A stretch of DNA of 18,222 nt from DATIGJ01 sp035644155 (GCA_035644155.1 DASQPC010000110.1:1-18222); one strand, 5' to 3'. Positions 6,791-14,854 are shown, numbered from the stretch's first letter. The notes: generated by a model from the letters alone, not told the origin. A program made the numbers and translations.

Positions 6791-7420
6791 TTATTTTATA
6801 GTTACAGCTCGCTGTACCATTGTCTCTTTCCCAAATCTGTTTGTTGCTTTAATTACAAGCTCTCCCTGTCCTGAGAAAAAAGTCATCTTCTTTACAAATG
6901 TCCCATCGCTATTGACTGACACAGATGCATTATTAATTGTCACCGTTGCGTCGCTATCAGTTTTTCCTGAGACGACAACATTTTGTGAAAGGACTGCGTC
7001 TTGTTTGGGAGATGAAACTTGAAGAGAAGGCGACAGAAAAACAGCACGATATTGAAACAACACATACCCAATAAAAAGAAGTAATAATATGCCGATAAAA
7101 AAAAGAGATTCTTGTATTTTTATTCTGTGGAGAGGAAACTCTTTGGTTTTGGTAAGTGAATCCGGTAAAACCTTATATGCTCTTTTTTCATCAAATTCTC
7201 TACGGAATAACGCAACTATTTCAGTTTTTTGGAAACCTAAATAGGTTGCGTAATTAGTGACGAAGCCTTTGGCATAGGCAGGAGAAGGAAGCTTGTTGTA
7301 TTCCCCTTTTTCAATAGCTGCAAGAAATGTTGCCTTAATCTTTGTTGCCTGAGAGACTTCTTCAAGAGTTAACTTCTTCTGAAGTCGTTTTTGATGTAAG
7401 AGTTGCCCCAGTTTTACCAT
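6791..7420 (-). CDS. RodZ-like HTH membrane protein
   Basis: This 209-residue protein has a cytoplasmic helix-turn-helix domain at residues 1-65 (LGQLLHQKRLQKKLTLEEVS, then ATFLAAIEKGEYNKLPSPAY). It is of the XRE/HTH_25 type seen in RodZ, with the characteristic AY.KGFV..YA.YLG continuation. A basic stretch follows, then one TM helix at residues 105-124 (SLFFIGILLLLFIGYVLFQY). The extracytoplasmic C-terminus (about 135-209) is a beta-sandwich, Big/Ig-like domain of the bacterial adhesion type (SPKQDAVLSQNVVVSGKTDS, later GQGELVIKATNRFGKETMVQ). RodZ links MreB filaments to the wall-building machinery and helps set rod shape. No MreB is visible here, so that link is inferred. The ATG at 7420 lies 4 nt after the ftsK stop, so the two are very likely co-transcribed. 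Confidence 0.85.
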   Translation of the reverse strand: MVKLGQLLHQKRLQKKLTLEEVSQATKIKATFLAAIEKGEYNKLPSPAYAKGFVTNYATYLGFQKTEIVALFRREFDEKRAYKVLPDSLTKTKEFPLHRIKIQESLFFIGILLLLFIGYVLFQYRAVFLSPSLQVSSPKQDAVLSQNVVVSGKTDSDATVTINNASVSVNSDGTFVKKMTFFSGQGELVIKATNRFGKETMVQRAVTIK

Positions 7421-7424
7421 CTTC

Positions 7425-9563
7425 TTATTGTCCTTGTTGTTGACTCGTTAAAAATTCTTCTGCATTCCGAACCAAAACATCACGTGGCTTTGCTCCTTCT
7501 GCAGGGCTCACAATTCCCATTTCTTCAAGTTGGTCAAGAATACGGGCAGCTCGCGCATAACCAACTGACATCTTCCGTTGCAAGAATGATGCGGATGCTG
7601 TGTTAAATTGACAGACGAGTCTGATTGCTTCCTCAATTTGACCATCCTTGCCATCTGCGCCAGTTGATGACATTCCGCCACCTGCACCTTTTTTCAAAGG
7701 AAGTGGTTGTGTCGTGACCTCTTCTGTATATTCTACCGGATAGTTACGAGATCGTAAAAACTCAACCAATTTATGTACTTCCCTTTCTGAAACAAACGCA
7801 CCTTGAATACGCGTCGGCTTGGCTTGTTCTGGCGGAATATACAGCATATCCCCTCTCCCAAGAAGCTTCTCAGCACCTGGCGAATCAAGAATAACACGAG
7901 AGTCAATCATCGATGAAACACTAAAGGCGATACGAGCTGGAATATTTGCCTTGATCAGACCTGTTATAACATTGACTGATGGACGCTGCGTCGCGATAAC
8001 CAAATGAATCCCTGTTGCCCGTGCCATCTGAGCAAGACGAGCAATCGCGTCTTCAACTTCAACCGGAGCAAACATCATCAAATCCGCCAACTCATCAATA
8101 AAAATAACAATATAGGGAAGCGCTTGAAAACCTGAAAGCTCATTGTATGAATCAATATTACGCACTCCTCGCTCGGCAAACAACTTGTAGCGCTTGTCCA
8201 TCTCGCTCATTGACCATTTGAGCGCAGAAAGAATTTTTTCAGGCTCGACAATCACCGGCGTCAGGAGATGAGGAATACCATTGTAGGCAGTAAACTCAAC
8301 TCGCTTCGGGTCGATTAAAATCAACCGAACTTCTTGGGGAGATGCGCGGAAAAGAAGGGATGAAATAAATGAATTAATGAGAACAGATTTACCAGATCCA
8401 GTCGTACCAGCAACCAAGACGTGTGGCATTTTGGCAATATCTGCCTGCAATGGCATTCCAGAAACATCAAGTCCCAAAGAAACAGCCAATTTAGATTTAG
8501 CTTTTTGCATCGTGTTTGATGCAAGCATAGTACGAAGCGTCACCACTTCAAGTGAGCGATTTGGGATCTCAATACCAACTAAATTTCGGCCAGGAATTGG
8601 CGCCTCAATACGAATCTGCCCTGTTGGTGCTTCTGTCGCTAGAGCTAAATCATTGGCAAGTGACGTGATCTTTGAGACTTTGGTTCCAAGCGCAATTTCA
8701 AGGGCATATTGTGTTACTGCTGGACCGAGATTGACTTCAGCAACCCGTGCCTCAATCCCAAAACTTTGCAGCGTCTTTTCAATCGTTCCGGCAATCTTTT
8801 TGATGTCTCCTCGCTCTGCTTTTTTACCTGGATCTTCAGAAAGCAGTGAAAGAGATGGATATTCCCACACACCACTTGCAGTCTGCCCAAGCATATTACT
8901 GACCAGTTTTTCAGGCAGTACTTCCGGCTCTTTCTTATGGATGACTGGTGATTGGTGATTGACAGCTTTGGTAGGAGCAACTTCATCTTTACGTGTACCA
9001 CCTTTGATGGTTATTGGCTTATTTCGGTCAAAAGCAGGTTTTGATTCGCTACGGGAAAATAACTTACGTGGGATAAGCCGATTCATTGTGCTACCGATTG
9101 CGCCAAATGCTTGAAAGACTTCATCAATTGAGGTATCAAAAAACACAATACTTCCAACCAAGAGTCCTCCCAGAAAAACAATATCCGCTCCAGGCTTAGT
9201 CAAAATTTCCTCCAGAATTGAGAAAATCTGGCTACCAACTGAACCACTTCTGGTAATTGCTAAAAGTGACACAAAAAGCAACAAATAGCCAATTGTCACA
9301 TTGAGCTGAGATAAATAAAATTTGAGGTGTAAAAAGAGAAAACCAAGAAACAAAAAAGCAAAAGGGACAAAGATCGCAACTGATCCAAATTTGTCTTTAA
9401 GAATATCATTAATTATAATTGTCGCGTCTCCACTTCGGAGAAATGTAAAAAGTAAAAACACGCCTGTCAGAAAAAATCCAATCCCAAAAATTGTATAGAT
9501 TGTTTTTTTCTTAAGTTTTAATTTGAAGGGTTTACGACGACCACCTCTTCCACGCTTGGGCAT
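7425..9563 (-). CDS. ftsK: DNA translocase FtsK/SpoIIIE
   Basis: From the ATG at 9563 this is a 712-residue protein. The N-terminus is very basic (MPKRGRGGRRKPFKLKLKKK). Four TM helices follow at about residues 22-42, 60-80, 88-104 and 126-142, then a short linker (about 160-240) much shorter than in E. coli FtsK. The alpha-beta motor holds the Walker A box GTTGSGKS (386-393), the Walker B box IVIFIDE (485-491) and ATQRPSV (524-530). The C-terminal gamma winged helix (about 640-705, EEAIRLVCQFNTASASFLQR) reads polar DNA sequences and moves the chromosome toward dif. FtsK sits at the septum and pumps DNA during division. A GTG at 9581 would add six residues. I prefer 9563 because a TATAAT box ends 6 nt before it. 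The RodZ-like gene follows 4 nt after the stop. Confidence 0.96.
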   Translation of the reverse strand: MPKRGRGGRRKPFKLKLKKKTIYTIFGIGFFLTGVFLLFTFLRSGDATIIINDILKDKFGSVAIFVPFAFLFLGFLFLHLKFYLSQLNVTIGYLLLFVSLLAITRSGSVGSQIFSILEEILTKPGADIVFLGGLLVGSIVFFDTSIDEVFQAFGAIGSTMNRLIPRKLFSRSESKPAFDRNKPITIKGGTRKDEVAPTKAVNHQSPVIHKKEPEVLPEKLVSNMLGQTASGVWEYPSLSLLSEDPGKKAERGDIKKIAGTIEKTLQSFGIEARVAEVNLGPAVTQYALEIALGTKVSKITSLANDLALATEAPTGQIRIEAPIPGRNLVGIEIPNRSLEVVTLRTMLASNTMQKAKSKLAVSLGLDVSGMPLQADIAKMPHVLVAGTTGSGKSVLINSFISSLLFRASPQEVRLILIDPKRVEFTAYNGIPHLLTPVIVEPEKILSALKWSMSEMDKRYKLFAERGVRNIDSYNELSGFQALPYIVIFIDELADLMMFAPVEVEDAIARLAQMARATGIHLVIATQRPSVNVITGLIKANIPARIAFSVSSMIDSRVILDSPGAEKLLGRGDMLYIPPEQAKPTRIQGAFVSEREVHKLVEFLRSRNYPVEYTEEVTTQPLPLKKGAGGGMSSTGADGKDGQIEEAIRLVCQFNTASASFLQRKMSVGYARAARILDQLEEMGIVSPAEGAKPRDVLVRNAEEFLTSQQQGQ

Positions 9564-9569
9564 AGAGCT

Positions 9570-9600
9570 ATTATATACCACACGGCTTCAAATTTGCAAA
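9570..9600 (-). promoter_or_regulatory. Promoter of ftsK, apparently leaderless
   Basis: A consensus TATAAT lies on the minus strand at 9570-9575, with six bases (agctct) between it and the ATG at 9563. A start site about 7 nt past the -10 would fall on the start codon, so the message should have no leader. The -35 is weak: the best match is TTGCAA about 19 nt upstream. The same short gap recurs before the DUF948-like gene and the Lon-like gene. Confidence 0.6.
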
Positions 9601-9620
9601 AGCAAACACTAAAATTTATC

Positions 9621-9670
9621 TGGCAACATATGGCAATATCTGGTAAGATATATCAATATTTGGCAATATG
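9621..9670 (+). repeat. Five tandem imperfect 10-bp repeats over the Fic promoter and start codon
   Basis: Five consecutive decamers read TGGCAACATA, TGGCAATATC, TGGTAAGATA, TATCAATATT and TGGCAATATG. Units 1, 2 and 5 share TGGCAA.AT, and units 3 and 4 are diverged. The last unit ends with the Fic start codon at 9668-9670. The spacing is one DNA helical turn, so bound proteins would lie on one face. A possible promoter is embedded in the array: TGGCAA (9621-9626) as -35, a 17-nt spacer, and TAAGAT (9644-9649) as -10. This makes the array a candidate operator. Divergent ftsK starts 58 bp away on the other strand. Confidence 0.75.
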
Positions 9671-10660
9671 CTTATACCTCCAAGATATACCATTACGCAT
9701 CAAATCGTCTCGCTTTTGACTAAAATTGAAGCGAATAGAACTGCATTTCAGTCGACAGCTGTGCCTGAAAAAATCATCTCCAACCTTACCCATGTAAGTC
9801 TTCTCAAGAGCTCTGTCTATTCTGCAAAAATTGAAGGCAACTCCCTCACGCCAGATGATATTGAAAATCAAGCTGCAACTGATGAAAAACAATATGAAAG
9901 ACAAGAAGTAGAAAATATTATCAGCGCGCTTTCCTATATGCGAGATAAAAATATCCCAAAGATGATTGATATACCATATCTTACGCAACTGCATAATCTT
10001 GTCATGCATAAACTTGTCCACCCGTCTCTAGCAGGCAAAATTAGAAAAGAGCCAAGCGCAATTTTTGATGGAACTGGCAATGTCGTCTATATGACACCTC
10101 CCCCTTCAGAAATTAATGATTTACTGCTCGCGCTTTTGCAGATGATCAATAATCAAACTGATATGTTTCCTCTTATTAAAGCACCACTTGCTCATCTGGT
10201 GTTTGAAAAAATTCATCCATTCCTTGATGGCAATGGCAGAGTGGGAAGACTGCTCTTTCAGGCAATTCTTGCCAAAAATGCATACCATTTTAATTGGCTT
10301 CTTTCCATTGAAGAACTGCTTGCTGATAAAAAACAAACATACTATACGCTTTTGGATCAAGAGGATGCGACAGAATTTATTGTTTTTATACTTGAGTTAT
10401 TATATGCAGAATCAGAACGACTGAAAGGACAACTGACTGTTCTTGCCAATCCACAAAAAGAAGATTTTTTGTTACCAAGACGCAGAGAAATATTTGAAAT
10501 TATCAAAGATCATACGATGGTTTCTTTTGAGCAGATTCAACGACGTTTTCTGAAAATTCCGGCGCGGACACTACGCTATGATATTAAACAACTTGAAAAG
10601 GAAGGGTTTATTCGTAAGATTGGTAGTACAAGAGGCGCTTTGTATCAGGTAAAAAAATAA
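9668..10660 (+). CDS. Fic family protein (class II, self-inhibited) with C-terminal winged helix
   Basis: This 330-residue protein carries the Fic core motif HPFLDGNGRVGR at 183-194, which fits HxFx(D/E)GNGRxxR. The catalytic base is His183, with the ATP phosphate-anchoring GNGR after it. The upstream inhibitory helix carries S52-x-x-x-E56-G57 (SAKIEG), the class II signature in which Glu56 blocks productive ATP binding. Residues about 268-330 form a winged-helix DNA-binding domain (REIFEIIKDHTMVSFEQIQR, then ARTLRYDIKQLEKEGFIRKI). Fic enzymes mostly attach AMP to Tyr, Ser or Thr residues of target proteins. The substrate here is unknown. No separate antitoxin gene is adjacent, which fits intramolecular inhibition. 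The wHTH domain and the 10-bp repeats at the start codon suggest autoregulation, by inference. The ATG at 9668 is favoured by the immediate MLIPPRY start. Confidence 0.93.
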   Translation: MLIPPRYTITHQIVSLLTKIEANRTAFQSTAVPEKIISNLTHVSLLKSSVYSAKIEGNSLTPDDIENQAATDEKQYERQEVENIISALSYMRDKNIPKMIDIPYLTQLHNLVMHKLVHPSLAGKIRKEPSAIFDGTGNVVYMTPPPSEINDLLLALLQMINNQTDMFPLIKAPLAHLVFEKIHPFLDGNGRVGRLLFQAILAKNAYHFNWLLSIEELLADKKQTYYTLLDQEDATEFIVFILELLYAESERLKGQLTVLANPQKEDFLLPRRREIFEIIKDHTMVSFEQIQRRFLKIPARTLRYDIKQLEKEGFIRKIGSTRGALYQVKK

Positions 10661-10684
10661 CTTCTATTTCTTTTCTTATGGAAG

Positions 10685-12901
10685 CTATTTTTCGTGTGGA
10701 CGTTTAATTGCAGCATAATGGTCTGTTATATCTGCAATGACGATTTCCGCCATGGCTGGTGTGATAACAGTAAAAGCTCGCCAAGGATTCTCATTGGAAG
10801 TCACGTTTGCTTTTGGTAAGTTGAGTACTTGAAAACCCATATTGCCATTGAGTGCATGGAGCCAAGCAAACGGGGTTTTGCCATAACGACCTTCTTCACT
10901 CCCTGACCCATCCATGCGCCACCTTGCATATGCATAGGTAGTCTTAATGTCTTCCACATCTTCAGGTTCGAGGGGTACCCGTGCAGCTTGAATTTTTTTC
11001 AACATTTCACGGCCATTTTGGGGGCTATCAATACCTGGGGCTATAATTGATGAAGGGAATTTCACGTCTTTTCGCTCCTCTGCTACGGCTGCAAGACTTT
11101 TTATCACCTCATAATCTTGATCGGGGGTAATTTCTGTTGGCAGATGAGCGCTAAAACCTGGATGAACTGTTGGATAGAGAGAATCTCCACCAGTATCAAC
11201 AGCAATAACGACCTTCGCACCGGTTGCCTCTATCAATGCTTTTATATCATTTTGTATGATTGTAGTATCTGCTGAATTAATGATATACATGGGAGGACGA
11301 TCTTTATCTTCAAGTGGAATTTTTTCCAAAAAGCGCCAGTCGCCAACTGCCTCAGTCTCTGGTATTAATTCTTTAGTCGCAAGACCTATTTGTTGACCAG
11401 TATTTGTAAGAACACGATCTTGATTTCTTACTGATCCAACAGCTACCACTTCACAGCCATATTTTCGGGAGAAGAGATCTCCTTCTTTCGCTGCCTGAAG
11501 ACCATCGGAGCCTCCACCAATACCAATTAAGAGCACGCGTTTACCACGCAAGGATTCTCCCTCTCTAAATTCTGGCAGATCTGAGATGTCGACAATACGC
11601 GGATCTACAGGGATAGCAACAAGCGCATTACCTCGCTGCTCAAATTTCATTGCTGTTTGTCGAGGATCAATGCGGTTACTCTTCACTGCTTGAATAAATT
11701 CTCCTAACTGAACCGTAACAACACCACTGAGCCCTTCAGCACGAGCTCTTTTATCAGCAATGTGAGCCTCCTGCAATACATGTGCCATATATGTAAGCGC
11801 AAATTCTTTATCTGTTTTTGTTGCAAGCGTTCTCATGAGTTCAGGGCTATACTCGGCAATAGTAGCACGATGACTTTCTTGCCTATTAAATTCTGTGGAT
11901 AAGATGGCTTTTACTACTTCAGGTTGAGCATCAAAACTGGCTTGTAACTGTTGAAATCCTTCCGGATTTTCTACCCTGAAGTGACATTCCAAACGCGCAA
12001 GCGTATGAAAGTAAGCAACCTCCTCAGGATTTTTTGGCTGAATCGGACCAGCAAGATCACGCAGTTCTGCCTCGTGAAACGCATCATTTCGCTCTTTAGC
12101 AGTTTTCAAATTCGGATCACGAATTGCTCCATCAATATTTTTCATTCTTCTAAAAGTTGAGGGAGTCGCAGTTAATGAAATTGTTTGATCTTCATGACCA
12201 CGAGCACCAAAAATGTCATATTTGGCTTTCAAGATAGTAAAATCGCGTACCAACGGATCATGTGTGTTGTGGATGCCTTCCAGGGCAGAGGCTGGAGCTT
12301 CTCCCTGTACGACTTTCCCATAATCCAAATGCGTTCTGGCAGAATCCTGGATAATGCTTTGTCCTTTTTCGGAAAGTAAATCAAATCCTGGCATAAGATC
12401 TCGCCGTACTGCTTCATGCTGTGGATCGCAAACGGCCATTGCATACGCTTCATCATGATCCACTTCTGATCCTATGCCTAATCGCGCTCGTGCTTTTTTA
12501 TTTTTAAAGAGATCATGGGTCAAAAGATCGTAGTTGAAGGCGTCAAATATTTCTGGATCTTTAAGAACCCTTTGGGTCTCCTTCTTCAAATCTTTTTTCT
12601 GATCTTTAGCAAGGAAAAGAAATTTTCTGGTATCACCGTTTCTTACCTCACCAGCACCATCAATACTCAACCTCGTACGCTTTTCCTCCACAGCCAGATC
12701 AATCTTCCCCTCATTTGCCGCTGCTGGCGTTGCCTCCACATGTTTTCCTCTGAGCAAACTCCATTCGCGCTGAAACGTTTCTATAGGAGGAAATCTACGC
12801 TCGAAAACTCCTACCTCAACTGTTTCTTTATATTCCAACCTTTTACCACCAGTTCCTGTTAGCCCAGTTTTTTCTGTAGAATTCCCCTTTTCAATAGTCA
12901 T
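10685..12901 (-). CDS. Large unrecognised protein, 738 residues, Rossmann-like C-terminal half (possible DUF1152 relative)
   Basis: I do not recognise the whole protein. Residues 1-90 are polar and charged. Residues about 95-450 are largely helical and charged, with no familiar motif and no membrane segment. Around 455-735 the pattern changes to alternating strands and helices: KRVLLIGIGGGSDGLQAAKE (about 476-495, a Gly-rich nucleotide-loop-like turn), YGCEVVAVGSVRNQDRVL, MYIINSADTTIIQNDIK, KVVIAVDTGGDSLYPTVHPG and SSIIAPGIDSPQNGREML. The GGGSDG and VDTGGDSL elements recall DUF1152 proteins, uncharacterised and mostly archaeal, but this is from memory and moderate at best. The protein is soluble and probably cytoplasmic. 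It starts 44 nt after the stop of the 165-residue gene, and it could belong to the same transcript. It faces Fic convergently, with a 24-nt gap. Base composition is richer in GC than the three genes upstream. Confidence 0.65.
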   Translation of the reverse strand: MTIEKGNSTEKTGLTGTGGKRLEYKETVEVGVFERRFPPIETFQREWSLLRGKHVEATPAAANEGKIDLAVEEKRTRLSIDGAGEVRNGDTRKFLFLAKDQKKDLKKETQRVLKDPEIFDAFNYDLLTHDLFKNKKARARLGIGSEVDHDEAYAMAVCDPQHEAVRRDLMPGFDLLSEKGQSIIQDSARTHLDYGKVVQGEAPASALEGIHNTHDPLVRDFTILKAKYDIFGARGHEDQTISLTATPSTFRRMKNIDGAIRDPNLKTAKERNDAFHEAELRDLAGPIQPKNPEEVAYFHTLARLECHFRVENPEGFQQLQASFDAQPEVVKAILSTEFNRQESHRATIAEYSPELMRTLATKTDKEFALTYMAHVLQEAHIADKRARAEGLSGVVTVQLGEFIQAVKSNRIDPRQTAMKFEQRGNALVAIPVDPRIVDISDLPEFREGESLRGKRVLLIGIGGGSDGLQAAKEGDLFSRKYGCEVVAVGSVRNQDRVLTNTGQQIGLATKELIPETEAVGDWRFLEKIPLEDKDRPPMYIINSADTTIIQNDIKALIEATGAKVVIAVDTGGDSLYPTVHPGFSAHLPTEITPDQDYEVIKSLAAVAEERKDVKFPSSIIAPGIDSPQNGREMLKKIQAARVPLEPEDVEDIKTTYAYARWRMDGSGSEEGRYGKTPFAWLHALNGNMGFQVLNLPKANVTSNENPWRAFTVITPAMAEIVIADITDHYAAIKRPHEK

Positions 12902-12945
12902 AATGATTGGAGTAAGGCTCTTGATTATTTGAGGGATGCCGATAT

Positions 12946-13443
12946 TTAACTGATACTAAAAATTTTCTTAAGAACACAATTTAAATCGTTCCCATCCAAC
13001 GATCCATCTGAAAGAGCACCTTCAAGCAACATTTTAATTTTTTTGGATTTAACCGTTTGTATATTCTCGGTTTTGCTGTAGATGTGTTTTGCTAAGGCAA
13101 TTAATTTATCAGCAGAATTGAGTGGGATATTCTTATGAGCATTATTTGCCGCTTGCACTGGCGTATTTCCTTCTTCTTTAGCATCAATTACCTCAAATCC
13201 TAACTGAGAAAGTTCAGACTGCTCAAGTTCAATATATTGCAATTTACTGATACCATATCGTTTTGATGCAAAACCTAATAAAATATCGTCAAGGTTATTT
13301 TTATCTTTATCACATGCAAAAACAGAAAGGTTATCACTATCAGTTCTTAAATCTGCAAGAGGATTAGCCTTGAATGGATGTTCTGGCTCTCTATATTCAA
13401 AATTCCATCTCTCTGCATCTAATACACGGATTAAATAATTCAT
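12946..13443 (-). CDS. Hypothetical protein, 165 residues (third gene of cassette)
   Basis: This soluble protein has no family that I recognise. It starts MNYLIRVLDAERWNFEYREP. The middle contains DDILLGFASKRYGISKLQYI (about 52-71), LGFEVIDAKEEGNTPVQAAN (about 82-101) and NNAHKNIPLNSADKLIALAK. The part from about 20-105 looks like an alpha/beta fold, and the C-terminal 55 residues look helical (KKIKMLLEGALSDGSLDGND). There is no TM segment and no signal peptide. It begins 8 nt after the stop of the HEAT-like gene, so translational coupling is likely. Base composition is AT-rich, like the other two cassette genes. It could be the effector or the inhibitor of a three-gene system, but nothing in the sequence decides this. 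Confidence 0.65.
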   Translation of the reverse strand: MNYLIRVLDAERWNFEYREPEHPFKANPLADLRTDSDNLSVFACDKDKNNLDDILLGFASKRYGISKLQYIELEQSELSQLGFEVIDAKEEGNTPVQAANNAHKNIPLNSADKLIALAKHIYSKTENIQTVKSKKIKMLLEGALSDGSLDGNDLNCVLKKIFSIS

Positions 13444-13451
13444 ATTTCATA

Positions 13452-14063
13452 TTACTCATTTGCAGTTTCTCTCAGCTGCTTTATGATAGATTTCATTGTA
13501 CCTTTAAGTACGGGTATTGATTCTTTATCCAGAGCCCTTAGAAGAGCAGGAAGAACTTTAGGATCATCAAGGTTTGAAATGCCAATAACCGCACCATACC
13601 TTATTTTTGATGAACTACTTTCAAGATATTCTTCTAGTATATGTAATCTTTCCCTATAGGTTTTATAATTATTTGCATTCCCCAATGCCATCAAAATATG
13701 ACTCATCGTTTTTTCATTAATTTCATTAGCACCATAACATTCAGAGAGAGTATCAAGCGCTTCAAAGCCATATCGTTCAATCCAACGAGTGATATGTTTG
13801 GCAAAGATATCTTCTTCTTCAAATTCATCCACTCCAACCGTTGACCTCTCTAGAATCTTTCGAAACTCCTGAAATCCAGAGAGATAAGGAATATTTGCGG
13901 TACTGGATTCTATAAAAATATAAGCACTCCAACCTTTACTTGTACTTGCTTTTGATATATTTTGAGAACCTGCTATAAATTCTTGAATTTTTTTATAGCT
14001 GAATCCTTTTTTGTCAGGATTATGAATGATTTCTCTATTGTCTGTTGTACTAACTGGTTCCAT
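13452..14063 (-). CDS. HEAT-repeat-like protein, 203 residues (second gene of cassette)
   Basis: The C-terminal part (about 120-200) reads as helical repeats: SHILMALGNANNYKTYRERL, then HILEEYLESSSSKIRYGAVI, then GISNLDDPKVLPALLRALDK, then ESIPVLKGTMKSIIKQL. The S(K/..)IRYGAVIGISNL..P...P.L..AL pattern is typical of HEAT/Armadillo-type repeats, which act as protein-binding scaffolds. The N-terminal 110 residues (IHNPDKKGFSYKKIQEFIAG, STSKGWSAYIFIESST, AKHITRWIERYGFEALDTLS) match nothing I know. It starts 1 nt after the stop of the 254-residue gene, close to overlapping, so the two are probably translationally coupled. It has no membrane helix. A role as adaptor between the other two cassette proteins is inferred from the scaffold-like repeats. 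Confidence 0.65.
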   Translation of the reverse strand: MEPVSTTDNREIIHNPDKKGFSYKKIQEFIAGSQNISKASTSKGWSAYIFIESSTANIPYLSGFQEFRKILERSTVGVDEFEEEDIFAKHITRWIERYGFEALDTLSECYGANEINEKTMSHILMALGNANNYKTYRERLHILEEYLESSSSKIRYGAVIGISNLDDPKVLPALLRALDKESIPVLKGTMKSIIKQLRETANE

Positions 14064-14064
14064 A

Positions 14065-14829
14065 TTAGAGAATTCCTCTATTACTTACATCAGTGCCAAT
14101 TTTTGTTAATAATGTATAGATATCAAAACTCTCTTTTTTAGTAAAAACGCCTTGGTCTGGTGCCGTATTAATATCAAGTATTATATGATTATAATACGTT
14201 TCAGGATATTTAAATGATGTCGGGAATTCACCTGCTGTTCCTATGCCGATATTTCTTCTCAATATATCCCATGTTGTTAATCGGTTTATTTTTATAACCT
14301 TTTTATCATTGATTTCCTGCTGTATTGGTTTATTAATTCTTAATTGAAAATCAGTTGTATCTTTTCCATCGACTGATAAATGCAAAAGGTTTGATAGCTC
14401 TTTATAGCCCTCATCTCTATTTGATACATTTCTGAGCAATTCTGTGCCAAAGGCAATTCGTTTATAGCTCTCTATTTCCATTTGCGTAACCCATAATTTT
14501 GCCAAATTTTTAAATCTATTAAGCGCATCAGTATAGTTACTTAAACTTGGCACTGTTGGCAGGGAAGTAGCATCAAGTTGTAATTGTTCAGGCGGTTTAA
14601 TAATAAAATCTAATTTTATTGGCAACACAGCCATCACAACCATGAGATTCTCAAATGAACCCTCAAAGACACTTTCAAAAGTTTTCGGTTTGGTTTTGCT
14701 TTCTTCAAGCGTTAATCCATCTATTTTGGGCCAGAGTTTTTCTGGATTATCTCTAAATTCAATCGATGGGAAAAGAGTGATTCTTAAATGTGTTGCTTCC
14801 CATGGTTTCTTGATTATTTGTTTGGTCAT
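14065..14829 (-). CDS. Hypothetical protein, 254 residues (first gene of cassette)
   Basis: I do not recognise the family with confidence. The sequence runs MTKQIIKKPWEATHLRITLF (1-20), then ENLMVVMAVLPIKLDFIIKP, then SYKRIAFGTELLRNVSNRDE, then TTDFQLRINKPIQQEINDKK, KVIKINRLTTWDILRRNIGI, and HIILDINTAPDQGVFTKKES near the end. The mix of beta strands, the FQLRIN/INRLTTW segment and LDINT near the C-terminus recall the sporadic TIGR04255-type proteins, but this is a weak impression. There is no TM helix or signal peptide. A TG-extended -10 box sits 16 nt before the ATG, so this is the promoter-proximal gene of the cassette. The next gene follows after 1 nt. The cassette is AT-rich compared with flanking RNase J and the 738-residue gene, hinting at horizontal origin. 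Confidence 0.65.
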   Translation of the reverse strand: MTKQIIKKPWEATHLRITLFPSIEFRDNPEKLWPKIDGLTLEESKTKPKTFESVFEGSFENLMVVMAVLPIKLDFIIKPPEQLQLDATSLPTVPSLSNYTDALNRFKNLAKLWVTQMEIESYKRIAFGTELLRNVSNRDEGYKELSNLLHLSVDGKDTTDFQLRINKPIQQEINDKKVIKINRLTTWDILRRNIGIGTAGEFPTSFKYPETYYNHIILDINTAPDQGVFTKKESFDIYTLLTKIGTDVSNRGIL

Positions 14830-14845
14830 AGGCTAGTGAGTATGG

Positions 14846-14854
14846 ATTGTAACA
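14846..14854 (-). promoter_or_regulatory. Extended -10 promoter of the three-gene cassette
   Basis: On the minus strand TG-T-TACAAT forms a TG-extended -10 box (TACAAT at 14846-14851, TG at 14853-14854). I find no good -35, which extended -10 promoters can lack. Sixteen bases separate the -10 from the ATG at 14829, so a leader of about 10 nt is expected, without a Shine-Dalgarno sequence. Confidence 0.45.

Noticed and set aside
8377..8958. 193-codon plus-strand open frame inside ftsK
   Set aside because: It is antisense to the FtsK motor domain, whose Walker motifs fix the coding strand.
9653..10021. 122-codon minus-strand open frame overlapping the Fic start
   Set aside because: It is antisense to the Fic N-terminal region and has no recognisable features. 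The Fic frame is certain.
10661..10684. T-rich gap between convergent Fic and the 738-residue gene
   Set aside because: I looked for a bidirectional terminator hairpin here. The CTTC and GAAG segments are too far apart to make a convincing stem.
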